Assembly: GCA_963850605.1 (NCBI GenBank) | Contig: CAWKLX010000007.1 | Span: 496,001-560,000, forward strand | Direction: 5' to 3' | Origin: BOG-908 sp963850605 | GTDB taxonomy: Bacteria > Pseudomonadota > Alphaproteobacteria > Acetobacterales > Acetobacteraceae | Length of the DNA: 64,000 bases | Shown here: one piece after another, positions 9,490-16,942 of the stretch | Numbering within the stretch: the first letter of the stretch is position 1 | Layout of the letters: each line of letters opens with the position of its first letter | Translations under genes and position numbers: made by a program | The notes under the pieces: model-generated | Database searches by the model: none | What the model was told of the DNA's origin: nothing | The model's input: only the letters and a program-made list of their open reading frames with translations

Positions 9490-10071
9490 TCAGTCAATAC
9501 AGTCTCCAGGGTCGACCGAGGTGTTTTCGACGGCACCATTTTGGCCCGTCACTGTCGCCTCCAACACCAACTCCCCCCGTTTCGGCAAATCCGAAAGATC
9601 CCGCAACCCGAACTGCACCAAAAACGCCGGCGTCGTCGCCCACAGGGTTGGGCGCCCCGGCACATCCCGGTGGCCGGCCGAACGGATCAGCCCGCCCTCC
9701 AGCAGCGCGTCCAGCGTCGCCTGACTTAACGAAGCCCCACGTATCTCCTCGATCTGGGCGCGGGTCACCGGCTGGTGCCAGGCGATTATGGCCAGCGTCT
9801 CCATCGCCACACGCGGCAGGCGGCGCGGGCGCGATATCACCCGCGTCAAGCGCGGTGCGAGGTCGGGCGCAGTCCGAAACTGCCAGCCGCCGGCAACTTC
9901 GGCGAGTTCCACGCCCCGTCCGGCGTATTGAGCGCGCAGCGCCGAAAGGGTCTCGGCGGCGTCCACATCCTCCGGCAGCAACGCGGCAAGGGCCCGCGTC
10001 GGCACAGGGTCCGCGCTCGCAAATACCAGCGCCTCGGCCAGGCGGATATGGTCGGGCCCGGGCGCGCTCAT
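9490..10071 (-). CDS. scpB: Segregation and condensation protein B
   Basis: The winged-helix partner of the SMC-ScpA condensin complex, which organises and segregates chromosomes. About 193 residues. It starts at the ATG at 10071, overlapping the scpA stop by four bases (ATGA). Recognisable family segments are RLAEALVFASADP, RVISRPRRLPRVAMETLAII and GRPTLWATTPAFL. The C-terminal tail after DLPKRGELV is long and acidic. The four-base overlap with scpA shows translational coupling. Confidence 0.92.
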   Translation of the reverse strand: MSAPGPDHIRLAEALVFASADPVPTRALAALLPEDVDAAETLSALRAQYAGRGVELAEVAGGWQFRTAPDLAPRLTRVISRPRRLPRVAMETLAIIAWHQPVTRAQIEEIRGASLSQATLDALLEGGLIRSAGHRDVPGRPTLWATTPAFLVQFGLRDLSDLPKRGELVLEATVTGQNGAVENTSVDPGDCID

Positions 10072-10811
10072 GCTGTTCCCTCCCGAGCCTGTGACAGCAG
10101 GATCGGCGCCCACGCCGCATCCTGGCGCAGACGGATGGCGCCGCCGCGCGCCATCTCCAGCGAAGCCAGCAACGTGCTGGCTACGGCAGCCCGGTAGGCC
10201 TGGCCCGACAGTCCCGGCGGCAGAAATCTTTCCAAATCCGCCCAGCCAGGCCCACCGCCCAGCGTCGCGGTCAGCCGCGCCAGCGCATCCTGCACGCTCC
10301 AAAAACTCAACTGCTTCGGCTGATAGCTGGCGCGCGCCGTGCCGCGGCGCACCGCATCGACATAGGCGCGCAGCAACAGCGGCAGGTCGGCGCGCAACCC
10401 GGAACGGTCGGCAACCGAAAAATCCTCCGGCGCGCCACGAGAAAAGATGTCCTGGCCCAGCACGGGACGCGCACCCAACCACGCCGCCCCCGCCCGCATC
10501 GCCGCCAACTCGGCCAGGCGCGCGGCCAGCAACTCCGCCGACTGCCCCGCCTCCTCCGCTTCGGCGTTCTCGGGCGGCAGCAGCAGGCGCGATTTCAGCC
10601 AGGTGAGCCACGCCGCCATCACCAGCCAATCCGCCGCCAACTCCACGCGGTCACGCGCAATAGCCTGCAGCACGGCAAGATACTGGTCCACAAGCGACAC
10701 GATCGATATCCGCGAAAAATCGATTTTCTGGGCGCGCGCGAGATCGAGCAGCAGGTCCAGCGGGCCGTCGAACCCGTCCAGCGACACATGAAGCTGCGCC
10801 GCCTCAGCCAT
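10068..10811 (-). CDS. scpA: Segregation and condensation protein A (kleisin)
   Basis: The kleisin subunit that bridges the heads of the SMC dimer. 247 residues, a normal length. The N-terminal FDGPLDLLLDLARAQKIDFSRI is the SMC-neck binding segment of the family, and a C-terminal winged-helix segment contains ARGGAIRLRQD. It overlaps both neighbours by a few bases (the M50 protease gene upstream, scpB downstream), so it is translated as part of the minus-strand operon from argS. No smc gene lies in the window. Confidence 0.93.
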   Translation of the reverse strand: MAEAAQLHVSLDGFDGPLDLLLDLARAQKIDFSRISIVSLVDQYLAVLQAIARDRVELAADWLVMAAWLTWLKSRLLLPPENAEAEEAGQSAELLAARLAELAAMRAGAAWLGARPVLGQDIFSRGAPEDFSVADRSGLRADLPLLLRAYVDAVRRGTARASYQPKQLSFWSVQDALARLTATLGGGPGWADLERFLPPGLSGQAYRAAVASTLLASLEMARGGAIRLRQDAAWAPILLSQAREGTA

Positions 10812-11508
10812 CGAGCAGGGGCACTCCGGCCGCGCGCAGCAAATGGTCGTGCACCCATTCCACCGCCGGCAGCAGCGTGGCGCCCAGCGGATCGAAGGCC
10901 ACGCCCGCCTCGCGCAGCAAAGCCGGGCCGGCGATCAGCACCAGCACGATCAGAATGCCGTAGCGCTCCAGCCCCGCCCAGGCCCGCGCCAGACGCAGCG
11001 GCAGCAGCCCCACCGCGATCCGCCCGCCATCCAGCGGCGGCAGCGGGGTCAAATTGAACAGGCCCAGCACCAGGTTCAGCACGATGAACGCATCGAGCGC
11101 CTGCGCCCAGCCCTGCGAAAGATGGGGCGTGCGCAACGCCAGCGCGGCCAGGGTCGCCAGGAAAAAGTTCATGACCGGGCCGGCCACCGCCACCAACGCC
11201 ATCATCTGCCGCGGGTGTCTGAAGCGCGTCGGATCGACCGGCACCGGCTTGGCCCAGCCGAACATGAACAGCACACGCCCCACGGTCAGCAACTGGCTGG
11301 CCAGCAGGAACCCGGGCAGGATCAGCGTGCCGAACCGGTCCACGTGCCGCAGCGGGTTCAGCGACAGCCGGCCGGCCCGCCGCGCCGTGGTGTCACCCAT
11401 GGCCAGCGCCGCGTAGCCATGCGCCAGCTCGTGCAAAATGATCGCGGTGGCGGCCAATCCGATCGACAGCAGGATTTGCGGCAGCAACGACAGCAGGTGA
11501 TCGCTCAT
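10804..11508 (-). CDS. Site-2 protease-like zinc metalloprotease, M50 family
   Basis: A multi-spanning inner-membrane peptidase of 234 residues from the ATG at 11508, which overlaps the nagZ stop by four bases. The zinc site HELAHGYAA sits in the first membrane helix region, and the third ligand lies in NLTPLPPLDGGRI, as in bacterial YwhC/SREBP-type M50B enzymes. Five or six hydrophobic segments are visible. In alphaproteobacteria this gene is commonly placed between nagZ and scpA, as here. The substrate is unknown. Confidence 0.9.
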   Translation of the reverse strand: MSDHLLSLLPQILLSIGLAATAIILHELAHGYAALAMGDTTARRAGRLSLNPLRHVDRFGTLILPGFLLASQLLTVGRVLFMFGWAKPVPVDPTRFRHPRQMMALVAVAGPVMNFFLATLAALALRTPHLSQGWAQALDAFIVLNLVLGLFNLTPLPPLDGGRIAVGLLPLRLARAWAGLERYGILIVLVLIAGPALLREAGVAFDPLGATLLPAVEWVHDHLLRAAGVPLLDG

Positions 11509-12464
11509 GCGAGCAGCGCGTCCCGCTCGTCCGCCAGCGCGCCGGCATCCAGGTGTTGCCAGGCCGCCCCCGCCATCGTCCGCGCCGCCTCCAGCCGGCC
11601 AAGGCACGTATCAGGCGCCACGGTGAGGCTGGCCAGCATATCCCGTGTCTCGGCCAGCACGCCGGAGCAGTGCAGCGCCACATCGCACCCGGCCGACAGC
11701 GCCGCCGATGCCCGCTCACCAGGCGTGCCGGACAGGGCACCCATGGCCAAATCGTCCGTCACCAGCACACCGGAAAACCCGATGGTGCCGCGGACGATGT
11801 CGGCGATGATCCTGGCGTTCTGCGTGGCGGGCATCATGCCCATGGACATGTAGCGTATATGCGCCGTCATCAGCCAGGGCAGCCCTGCATTCGCGGCGAA
11901 CGGCACCAGATCCGCCGCCGCCACATCGTCGAGCACCGGCATGTGCAGATGGCTGTCCGCACGGGCGCGGCCATGCCCCGGCGCATGTTTCCCGACCGGC
12001 TGCACACCGGCCGCCAGAAGGCCTGCGGCGAACGCGCCGCCAAGCATGGCCACCCTCTCCGGATCGGCGGAGAAGGCGCGGTCGCCGATCACGTCGTGGC
12101 CATCGGGTGACGCCACGTCCAGCACCGGGGCCGCGACGACATGAAAGCCCGCAGCGGCACACTCCAGCCCGATCAGCGCGCCCGTCAACCACGCGGATCG
12201 CGCCGTGGTCAGCGCCCGCGCCGGGGGATGCGCGCGCCAGTGCGGTGGCCGCAGCCTGGCCACCCGCCCGCCCTCCTGATCGACCATCAGCACGCCATGT
12301 TCAGGCAGGCACTCGGAAACCTGCGACACAAGCCGGGCAAGCTGCGCCGGCTGTTCGACGTTGCGGGCGAACAGGATGACCCCCAGCGGCGCCTCCGCCC
12401 GCAACAGCGCCGCCTCCTCTCGTGTCAGGACCGGACCGGCGATCCCGACGATGGCCGGCTTCAG
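11505..12464 (-). CDS. nagZ: Beta-N-acetylhexosaminidase (NagZ, glycoside hydrolase family 3)
   Basis: Removes N-acetylglucosamine from anhydro-muropeptides during cytoplasmic wall recycling. About 319 residues. Family motifs are VDQEGGRVARL, the KHAPGHGRARADSH segment (KH-PGHG with the catalytic Asp/His pair) and TDDLAMGAL carrying the nucleophile Asp. The start is odd. Protein similarity begins at KPAIVGIAGPV, and no ATG, GTG or TTG lies close by in frame. A CTG at 12464, two bases past the SPOR-protein stop, is the best-placed candidate. A TTG overlapping the upstream gene is the alternative. Confidence 0.88.
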   Translation of the reverse strand: MKPAIVGIAGPVLTREEAALLRAEAPLGVILFARNVEQPAQLARLVSQVSECLPEHGVLMVDQEGGRVARLRPPHWRAHPPARALTTARSAWLTGALIGLECAAAGFHVVAAPVLDVASPDGHDVIGDRAFSADPERVAMLGGAFAAGLLAAGVQPVGKHAPGHGRARADSHLHMPVLDDVAAADLVPFAANAGLPWLMTAHIRYMSMGMMPATQNARIIADIVRGTIGFSGVLVTDDLAMGALSGTPGERASAALSAGCDVALHCSGVLAETRDMLASLTVAPDTCLGRLEAARTMAGAAWQHLDAGALADERDALLA

Positions 12465-12465
12465 G

Positions 12466-13185
12466 TCAGAACGCGGCGATGGTGCAATCGCCGCCCTTGG
12501 CTCGGACCTTGCCGCAAAATTCGGTGGCGGCGGCGATGTTGGCAAAACCGCCGGTGCGCAGGCGGTACACGGTGCGGCCGGCGACCTGGGCACGCTCGAC
12601 TTCAGGCTGGTGACCGTTGAACAGGCCTGGGATTTTTTCGGCCAGCTTGCCCCAATCCTGCTCGGCCGCCTGCTGCGTCTCGAAGGCGGCAAGCTGGATG
12701 GTTGTGCCGCGCACGGGTGCCACGGCCGGCGCTTCGGCCGCGGCCACCCTTTGCGCGGGAACCGGCGCCGCCGCCGGTACAGGCGCGCTGGGCGCGTGTG
12801 CAACGGCGGGGCGCGCCTCGGCCACAAGCTGCGCGTGGGCGGCGGCGGCCTGGCGCGTGCGGGCGTGCAGCGCGTGCAACGCCGGCTTTTCGGCCGCCGG
12901 CGCCAGCGCCTCCACGCCACCGGCCGCATCCTCGGCACCGGCGACCTGCATGCCGCCCGGGTTCAGCGGTTTGACACGTACCGGCCCTGCCGCCGCCTCG
13001 ATCACCGGCACACCGTGGTGGCCGCGATGCGACAGGCTGATGGCCCCGATCACCAGCGCCACCGCGGCCCCGATGCCGCCGGCCACAATGGCCATGCGGC
13101 GCATATCCGGGTCCATGCCGGCCTGCGCCTCCGGCCTGTAAGAGGGCCGGGAAAAATTCTGGGTGATGTTCGGCACTTGACCCAC
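12466..13185 (-). CDS. SPOR domain-containing membrane protein
   Basis: A bitopic inner-membrane protein of about 239 residues with a short cytoplasmic tail. One membrane helix (MAIVAGGIGAAVALVIGAIS) is followed by a long Ala/Pro-rich periplasmic linker. A C-terminal SPOR domain (TTIQLAAFETQQAAEQDW to the end) binds denuded glycans at the septum. The GTG at 13185 is preferred because AGGGAGG lies five bases ahead. It sits between argS and nagZ, a frequent alphaproteobacterial arrangement. It probably has a division-related role, but its own activity, if any, is unknown. Confidence 0.85.
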   Translation of the reverse strand: MGQVPNITQNFSRPSYRPEAQAGMDPDMRRMAIVAGGIGAAVALVIGAISLSHRGHHGVPVIEAAAGPVRVKPLNPGGMQVAGAEDAAGGVEALAPAAEKPALHALHARTRQAAAAHAQLVAEARPAVAHAPSAPVPAAAPVPAQRVAAAEAPAVAPVRGTTIQLAAFETQQAAEQDWGKLAEKIPGLFNGHQPEVERAQVAGRTVYRLRTGGFANIAAATEFCGKVRAKGGDCTIAAF

Positions 13186-13196
13186 GCCCGCCTCCC

Positions 13197-14987
13197 TCAA
13201 CGCATCTCTTCGACCGGCGCCACGCCCAATACGGCCAAACCCGACCGGATAACCGTCGCCGTCGCCTGCACCAGGGCCAGCCGCGCCAGCGTCTCGGCCG
13301 GCTGCCCCTCGACCAGGAAACGCAACGCGGCATCGTCCCGCCCGCGGTTCCATAGCATATGAAAGTCGGCCGCCAAGTCATAGAGAAAAAACGCAATACG
13401 GTGCGGTTCGCGCGCCAGCGCCGCCCCCTCCACGGTGCGCGGCCAGGCGATCAGGCGACGGATCAGCGCCAACTCCGGCTCGGCCGTCAGCGTCTCCAGC
13501 TTCACCTCCGCCAGACTGGTCCGGCGAGACCGCGTCCGCTCCCAACTGGGCCTCGGCCAGCCGCAAGACGGAGCGGCAGCGTGGCATGGGCGTACTGCAC
13601 ATAGAAAACCGGGTTTTCGCGCGTCTGCGCCACCGCCAGGTCCAGGTCGAACTCCATCTGCGCATCCGACTTGCGCGTCAGCATGGTGAAGCGCACCGCG
13701 TCGCGGCCGACCTCGTCGATCAGGTCGCGCAAGGTCACGAAACTGCCGGCGCGCTTGCTCATCCGCACCGGCACGCCGCCGCGCAGCACGTGCACGATCT
13801 GGCACAGCACGATATCCAGCGTCTCGCCATGCGTCGGCCACCGCGCGCACCGCCGCTTTCATGCGCGAGACGTAGCCGCCATGATCCGCGCCCCAAACGT
13901 CGATCATCACGCGGGCCCCGCGCGCCACCTTGTCGGCATGGTAGGCGATGTCGTTGGCGAAATACGTGTTGCTGCCATCGGATTTTTTCAGCGGCCGATC
14001 GACGTCGTCGCCGAATTGCGTCGCGCGGAACAGGGTTTGCGGGCGCGGCTCCCAATCCTCCGGTGTCTTGCCCTTCGGCGGCTCCAGCACCCCCTCGTAA
14101 ATCAGGTTCTTGGCGCGCAGCACCTCGATCGCGCGATCCACGGCACCACCCTCCAGCAGCGCGCGCTCGGAGGTAAACACGTCCGGCACCACGCCCAGCG
14201 CCGCCAGATCCTCCCGAATCGACTCCATCATTTTGCCGATGGTGGTCTCACGCACGACGTCCAGCCACACGGATGGGGCGGCCGGCGTCGCGTCCGACTC
14301 GGCCAGGCTCCGCCCATGCTCGGCGCCCAGCGTGTTGCCGACAGGCACCAGGTAGTCGCCGCGATATTGCAGGCCGCCCGGCACAATGGCGGAAAAATCG
14401 TCCTCGGTCAGCGCGGTGCCGATCGCCTGCAGATAGCGCCAGTAGGCCGCCCACGCCAACGCCGCCACCTGCGCGCCGGCGTCGTTGATGTAGTATTCCT
14501 TGGTGACGTCGAACCCGGCCTTGGCCAGCAGATTGGACAACGCGTCGCCCACCACCGCCCCGCGGCAATGGCCGATATGCATCGGGCCGGTCGGGTTGGC
14601 GGACACGTACTCAACGTTCACCGCCACGCGCGCGCCCACGGTGCTGTCGCCATAGGACTTCGCCGCGCGGCAAGGATCGACCGGCAGTTGCGCGCGCAGC
14701 ATCTCGGGCGGCAGGCGCAGGTTCACGAAGCCGGGGCCGGCCACCTCCGCCTGGGCCACGCCCGCCTCGGTCAGCCTGTGCGCCACCCGACCCGCAAGCT
14801 CGGCCGGTTTCCGCCCGGCATGACGGGCCGAGACCATGGCCGCATTCGTCGCCATATCGCCATGCGCCGCCTCACGCGCCGGCGTCACCTCCACGCGCGC
14901 TGCTACCTCGTCGGGCAGGTCGGGCAGTTCGGCGCGCAGTGCGGCCAGCACATGGGCGCGCATGTCGGCAAACAGATTTGTGGTCAA
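13197..14987 (-). CDS. argS: Arginyl-tRNA synthetase (three frameshifts)
   Basis: Class I synthetase that charges tRNA-Arg. About 595 residues. The N-terminal Add-1 domain and the HIGH motif (as HIGHCRG in NPTGPMHIGHCRGAVVGD) are intact, as is the C-terminal DALR anticodon domain. Between them the frame changes three times, near 13831, 13590 and 13527. Each break is repaired by removing one base, giving VLCQIVHVLRGGVPVRMSKRAG (KMSK-type motif) and then RCRSVLRLAEAQLGAD. The three extra bases cancel, so the reading frame returns before the C-terminus. The gene is essential in most bacteria, so assembly error is more likely than decay. It heads a long minus-strand operon. Confidence 0.9.
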   Translation of the reverse strand: MTTNLFADMRAHVLAALRAELPDLPDEVAARVEVTPAREAAHGDMATNAAMVSARHAGRKPAELAGRVAHRLTEAGVAQAEVAGPGFVNLRLPPEMLRAQLPVDPCRAAKSYGDSTVGARVAVNVEYVSANPTGPMHIGHCRGAVVGDALSNLLAKAGFDVTKEYYINDAGAQVAALAWAAYWRYLQAIGTALTEDDFSAIVPGGLQYRGDYLVPVGNTLGAEHGRSLAESDATPAAPSVWLDVVRETTIGKMMESIREDLAALGVVPDVFTSERALLEGGAVDRAIEVLRAKNLIYEGVLEPPKGKTPEDWEPRPQTLFRATQFGDDVDRPLKKSDGSNTYFANDIAYHADKVARGARVMIDVWGADHGGYVSRMKAAVRAVADAWRDAGYRAVPDRARAARRRAGADEQARRQFRDLARPDRRGRPRRGALHHADAQVGCADGVRPGPGGGADARKPGFLCAVRPCHAAAPSCGWPRPSWERTRSRRTSLAEVKLETLTAEPELALIRRLIAWPRTVEGAALAREPHRIAFFLYDLAADFHMLWNRGRDDAALRFLVEGQPAETLARLALVQATATVIRSGLAVLGVAPVEEMR

Positions 14988-15095
14988 GGTTTCGGCGATC
15001 CCGTGATATCCGCCCCCGTTTAGCGGCAGCTGGCGGGATTGTAGAGGCCCGGCGACGAGGCGAGGGCTTGGCCGTGCCGTGCAGCCGCCCGGAAA

Positions 15096-15582
15096 TCAGC
15101 GATGCCGCTCAGAGCGCTGCAATAGATAGATATAGCCGCTTGGAAAAGTCACGACCAGCTTGTCGTGGTCGATCGAGATAGCGTAGCTGCAGCCGTCACG
15201 ATCCTCGAACACAGGTGTTGTCGGTGGTACCGAACGCCCGCGCTTCATCCCCGCGGGACAGCGCTAGACCGCCAATTTTCTGCCCACCCCAGATGCTGTC
15301 TTCGAGCTTTGCATTGGGCTCGTCACGAATAGCCGCGTCATGCAGCATGCAAGTCTTGCCCGGCATGTGCACCGAGGTGGACGTCCACTCGACAGATCGG
15401 CCGATCATCACACTTGGTTTCTCGGCGGTGACACCGCCCGGGCTGGAACCCAGCACGCGGCTGATCGTCCAATGCCCCTGGAAGTCCGCAACCCTGGGTG
15501 CGGCCAGGACTACTGTCGGACAACCAAAAGCGAGCGCCGTGGCAGCAGCTAGACGCAACAGCAATACAATCGACTTTTTCAA
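15096..15582 (-). CDS. Small secreted protein of unknown function (frameshifted)
   Basis: A signal peptide of about 28 residues (KKSIVLLLRLAAATALAFG, cleavage near VLAAP) begins a protein of about 161 residues. The first frame stops at 15196 after TDNTCVRGS. One base fewer near 15211 lets it continue as FEDRDGCSYAISIDHDKLVV to a stop at 15096. That continuation has normal coding character, and its cysteines could pair with those in the first part. The mature part starts DFQGHWTISRVLG, which resembles small lipocalin-like or META-type folds in general character only. No function is assigned. Confidence 0.6.
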
Positions 15583-15744
15583 TCAGTGTAGTAGCCGCCA
15601 TCGGCGCGACCGCCCTCGTTTTGCCGAAGCTGCGCCATCATCGCTGCAGAGGCCGACATGCCGTCATTCGCACCAGGCACAGTCAACCTTTCCGTGCATC
15701 AAGCACGGTAACGACATAGACAACCGCCAGTTGCAGCCGGGTCG

Positions 15745-16020
15745 TCACGCCTCCAGCGGGCTGCGCAGCTCGGCCTTCTCCGCCGGATCGAACGCCACCC
15801 GCCCCGCATCCCGCTCACGCAGCAGCACCAGCGCGTCCCGTGCGTTCGCGTCCAGCCCCGCCCCGCCCGCATCCAGATGCGCATAGATCGCCGCCCGCAT
15901 CCGCGCCTCCCAGAATTTCTCCACGTGCAACGCCACCTCGCTCACCGCCTGCTCGGGCGGCCGTCGGCGATAGAACGTGGCAATCTGATTAATCATCGAA
16001 ACCAACTTGCCCGCATCCAT
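15745..16020 (-). CDS. fdsD: Formate dehydrogenase delta subunit-like protein (FdsD)
   Basis: 91 residues. The pattern LVSMINQIATFY, then HVEKFWEARMRAAIYAHLDAG and GLDANARDALVLL, is the family signature of the small delta subunit of NAD-dependent molybdenum formate dehydrogenases. That subunit is needed for assembly or stability of the FdsABG complex. The usual fdsGBA-fdhD genes are not adjacent; neighbours are a secreted protein and fzlA. The gene has its own AAGGGG ribosome-binding site. A mobB gene for the molybdenum cofactor is elsewhere in the window (37066). Assignment is from residue pattern alone. Confidence 0.75.
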   Translation of the reverse strand: MDAGKLVSMINQIATFYRRRPPEQAVSEVALHVEKFWEARMRAAIYAHLDAGGAGLDANARDALVLLRERDAGRVAFDPAEKAELRSPLEA

Positions 16021-16093
16021 GGCCTTAACCCCTTGGAGATCGTGAAGAATGCGCTACGGTGAGTCAGAGGCGCCGCATGGCGCCGCCCGGCGT

Positions 16094-16214
16094 GGTTTTT
16101 GAGAACCGGAGCGGAGCGGACCTTAATGGTCCGTGAGCACCGGAAGCGCAGAAAGCCGCGTCGTGCGGAGCACGCGGTCGCGTGACGGATGACCAGCGTA
16201 GTAGCATTCTCGAC
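16094..16214. repeat. Structured repeat-like intergenic element
   Basis: This stretch lies between fdsD and fzlA and contains no convincing gene. It holds a near-palindrome GGACCTTAATGGTCC (16118-16132), flanked by similar AACCGGAGCGGAGC and GCACCGGAAGCGC segments. It ends in CGGATGACCAGCG followed by a TTCTC segment that recurs with about seven differences in 29 bases at 50122-50150. Two related copies in 64 kb suggest a dispersed element, but its borders are not fixed. Confidence 0.35.
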
Positions 16215-16261
16215 GGTCTCGCGCGTTGTTGCGGCGCGGTGCGGGTGCCATAACCTGCCCC

Positions 16262-16930
16262 ATGCGCGTGCTCTACCACCTTCCTCTCTCCCCCTTCTCG
16301 CGAAAAATTCGCCTTGTCCTGTCCGAGCGCCGGCTGCCGTTCGAGCTGAAGGTCGAAAAAGTCTGGGAACGCCGCCCCGAATATCTGGCCATGCACGCCG
16401 CCGGCACCGTGCCCGTCCTCGTCGAGGATAACGGCCTGGTCATCCCCGATAGCGGCGTCATCTGCGAATATCTCGAAGAAGCCTACCCCGACACCCCCAT
16501 GCTCGGCCGCACCCTGGGCGAAGGCGTGGAAATCCGCCGCCTGGTCGCCTGGTTCGACGGCAAATTCGCCTACGAAGTCACCCGCAACCTGCTCGGCGAA
16601 AAGCACATGAAGCGGTTTTTCGGCCGCGGCCAGCCGGACGTGACGCTGATACGCGCCGGCTACGCCAATCTGCGCGGCCACCTCGAATATATCGGCTGGC
16701 TGGCCGAACAACGCCGCTGGCTCGCCGGCAACGAGCTCAGCCTCGCCGATTTCGCCGCCGCCGGCCACCTCTCGGCGCTCGATTTCGCCGGCGAAGTGGA
16801 CTGGTCGGCGTCCGACGCCGCGCGCGACTGGTATTCCCGCATGAAATCCCGCCCCAGCTTTCGCCCCCTGCTGACCGACCGTGTGGCCGGCGTCGATCCG
16901 CCCGTGCACTACGCCGACCTCGATTTCTGA
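16262..16930 (+). CDS. fzlA: FtsZ-binding protein FzlA, glutathione S-transferase fold
   Basis: 222 residues with an N-terminal thioredoxin-like and C-terminal helical GST fold. Although usually labelled glutathione S-transferase, it matches FzlA of Caulobacter closely in characteristic places: VTRNLLGEKHMKR, YANLRGHLEYIGWLAEQRR, KSRPSFRPLLTDR and the C-terminal end HYADLDF. FzlA binds and curves FtsZ filaments and is needed for constriction; its C-terminus is functionally important in Caulobacter. The ATG at 16262 is the natural start. An OPT transporter gene follows 12 bases later. Confidence 0.88.
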   Translation: MRVLYHLPLSPFSRKIRLVLSERRLPFELKVEKVWERRPEYLAMHAAGTVPVLVEDNGLVIPDSGVICEYLEEAYPDTPMLGRTLGEGVEIRRLVAWFDGKFAYEVTRNLLGEKHMKRFFGRGQPDVTLIRAGYANLRGHLEYIGWLAEQRRWLAGNELSLADFAAAGHLSALDFAGEVDWSASDAARDWYSRMKSRPSFRPLLTDRVAGVDPPVHYADLDF

Positions 16931-16942
16931 GAGGCTGCCTCA

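Noticed and set aside
16064..16909. 281-codon minus-strand open frame opposite fzlA
   Set aside because: Antisense shadow of fzlA; its GST-like neighbour on the plus strand has a complete, conserved sequence.
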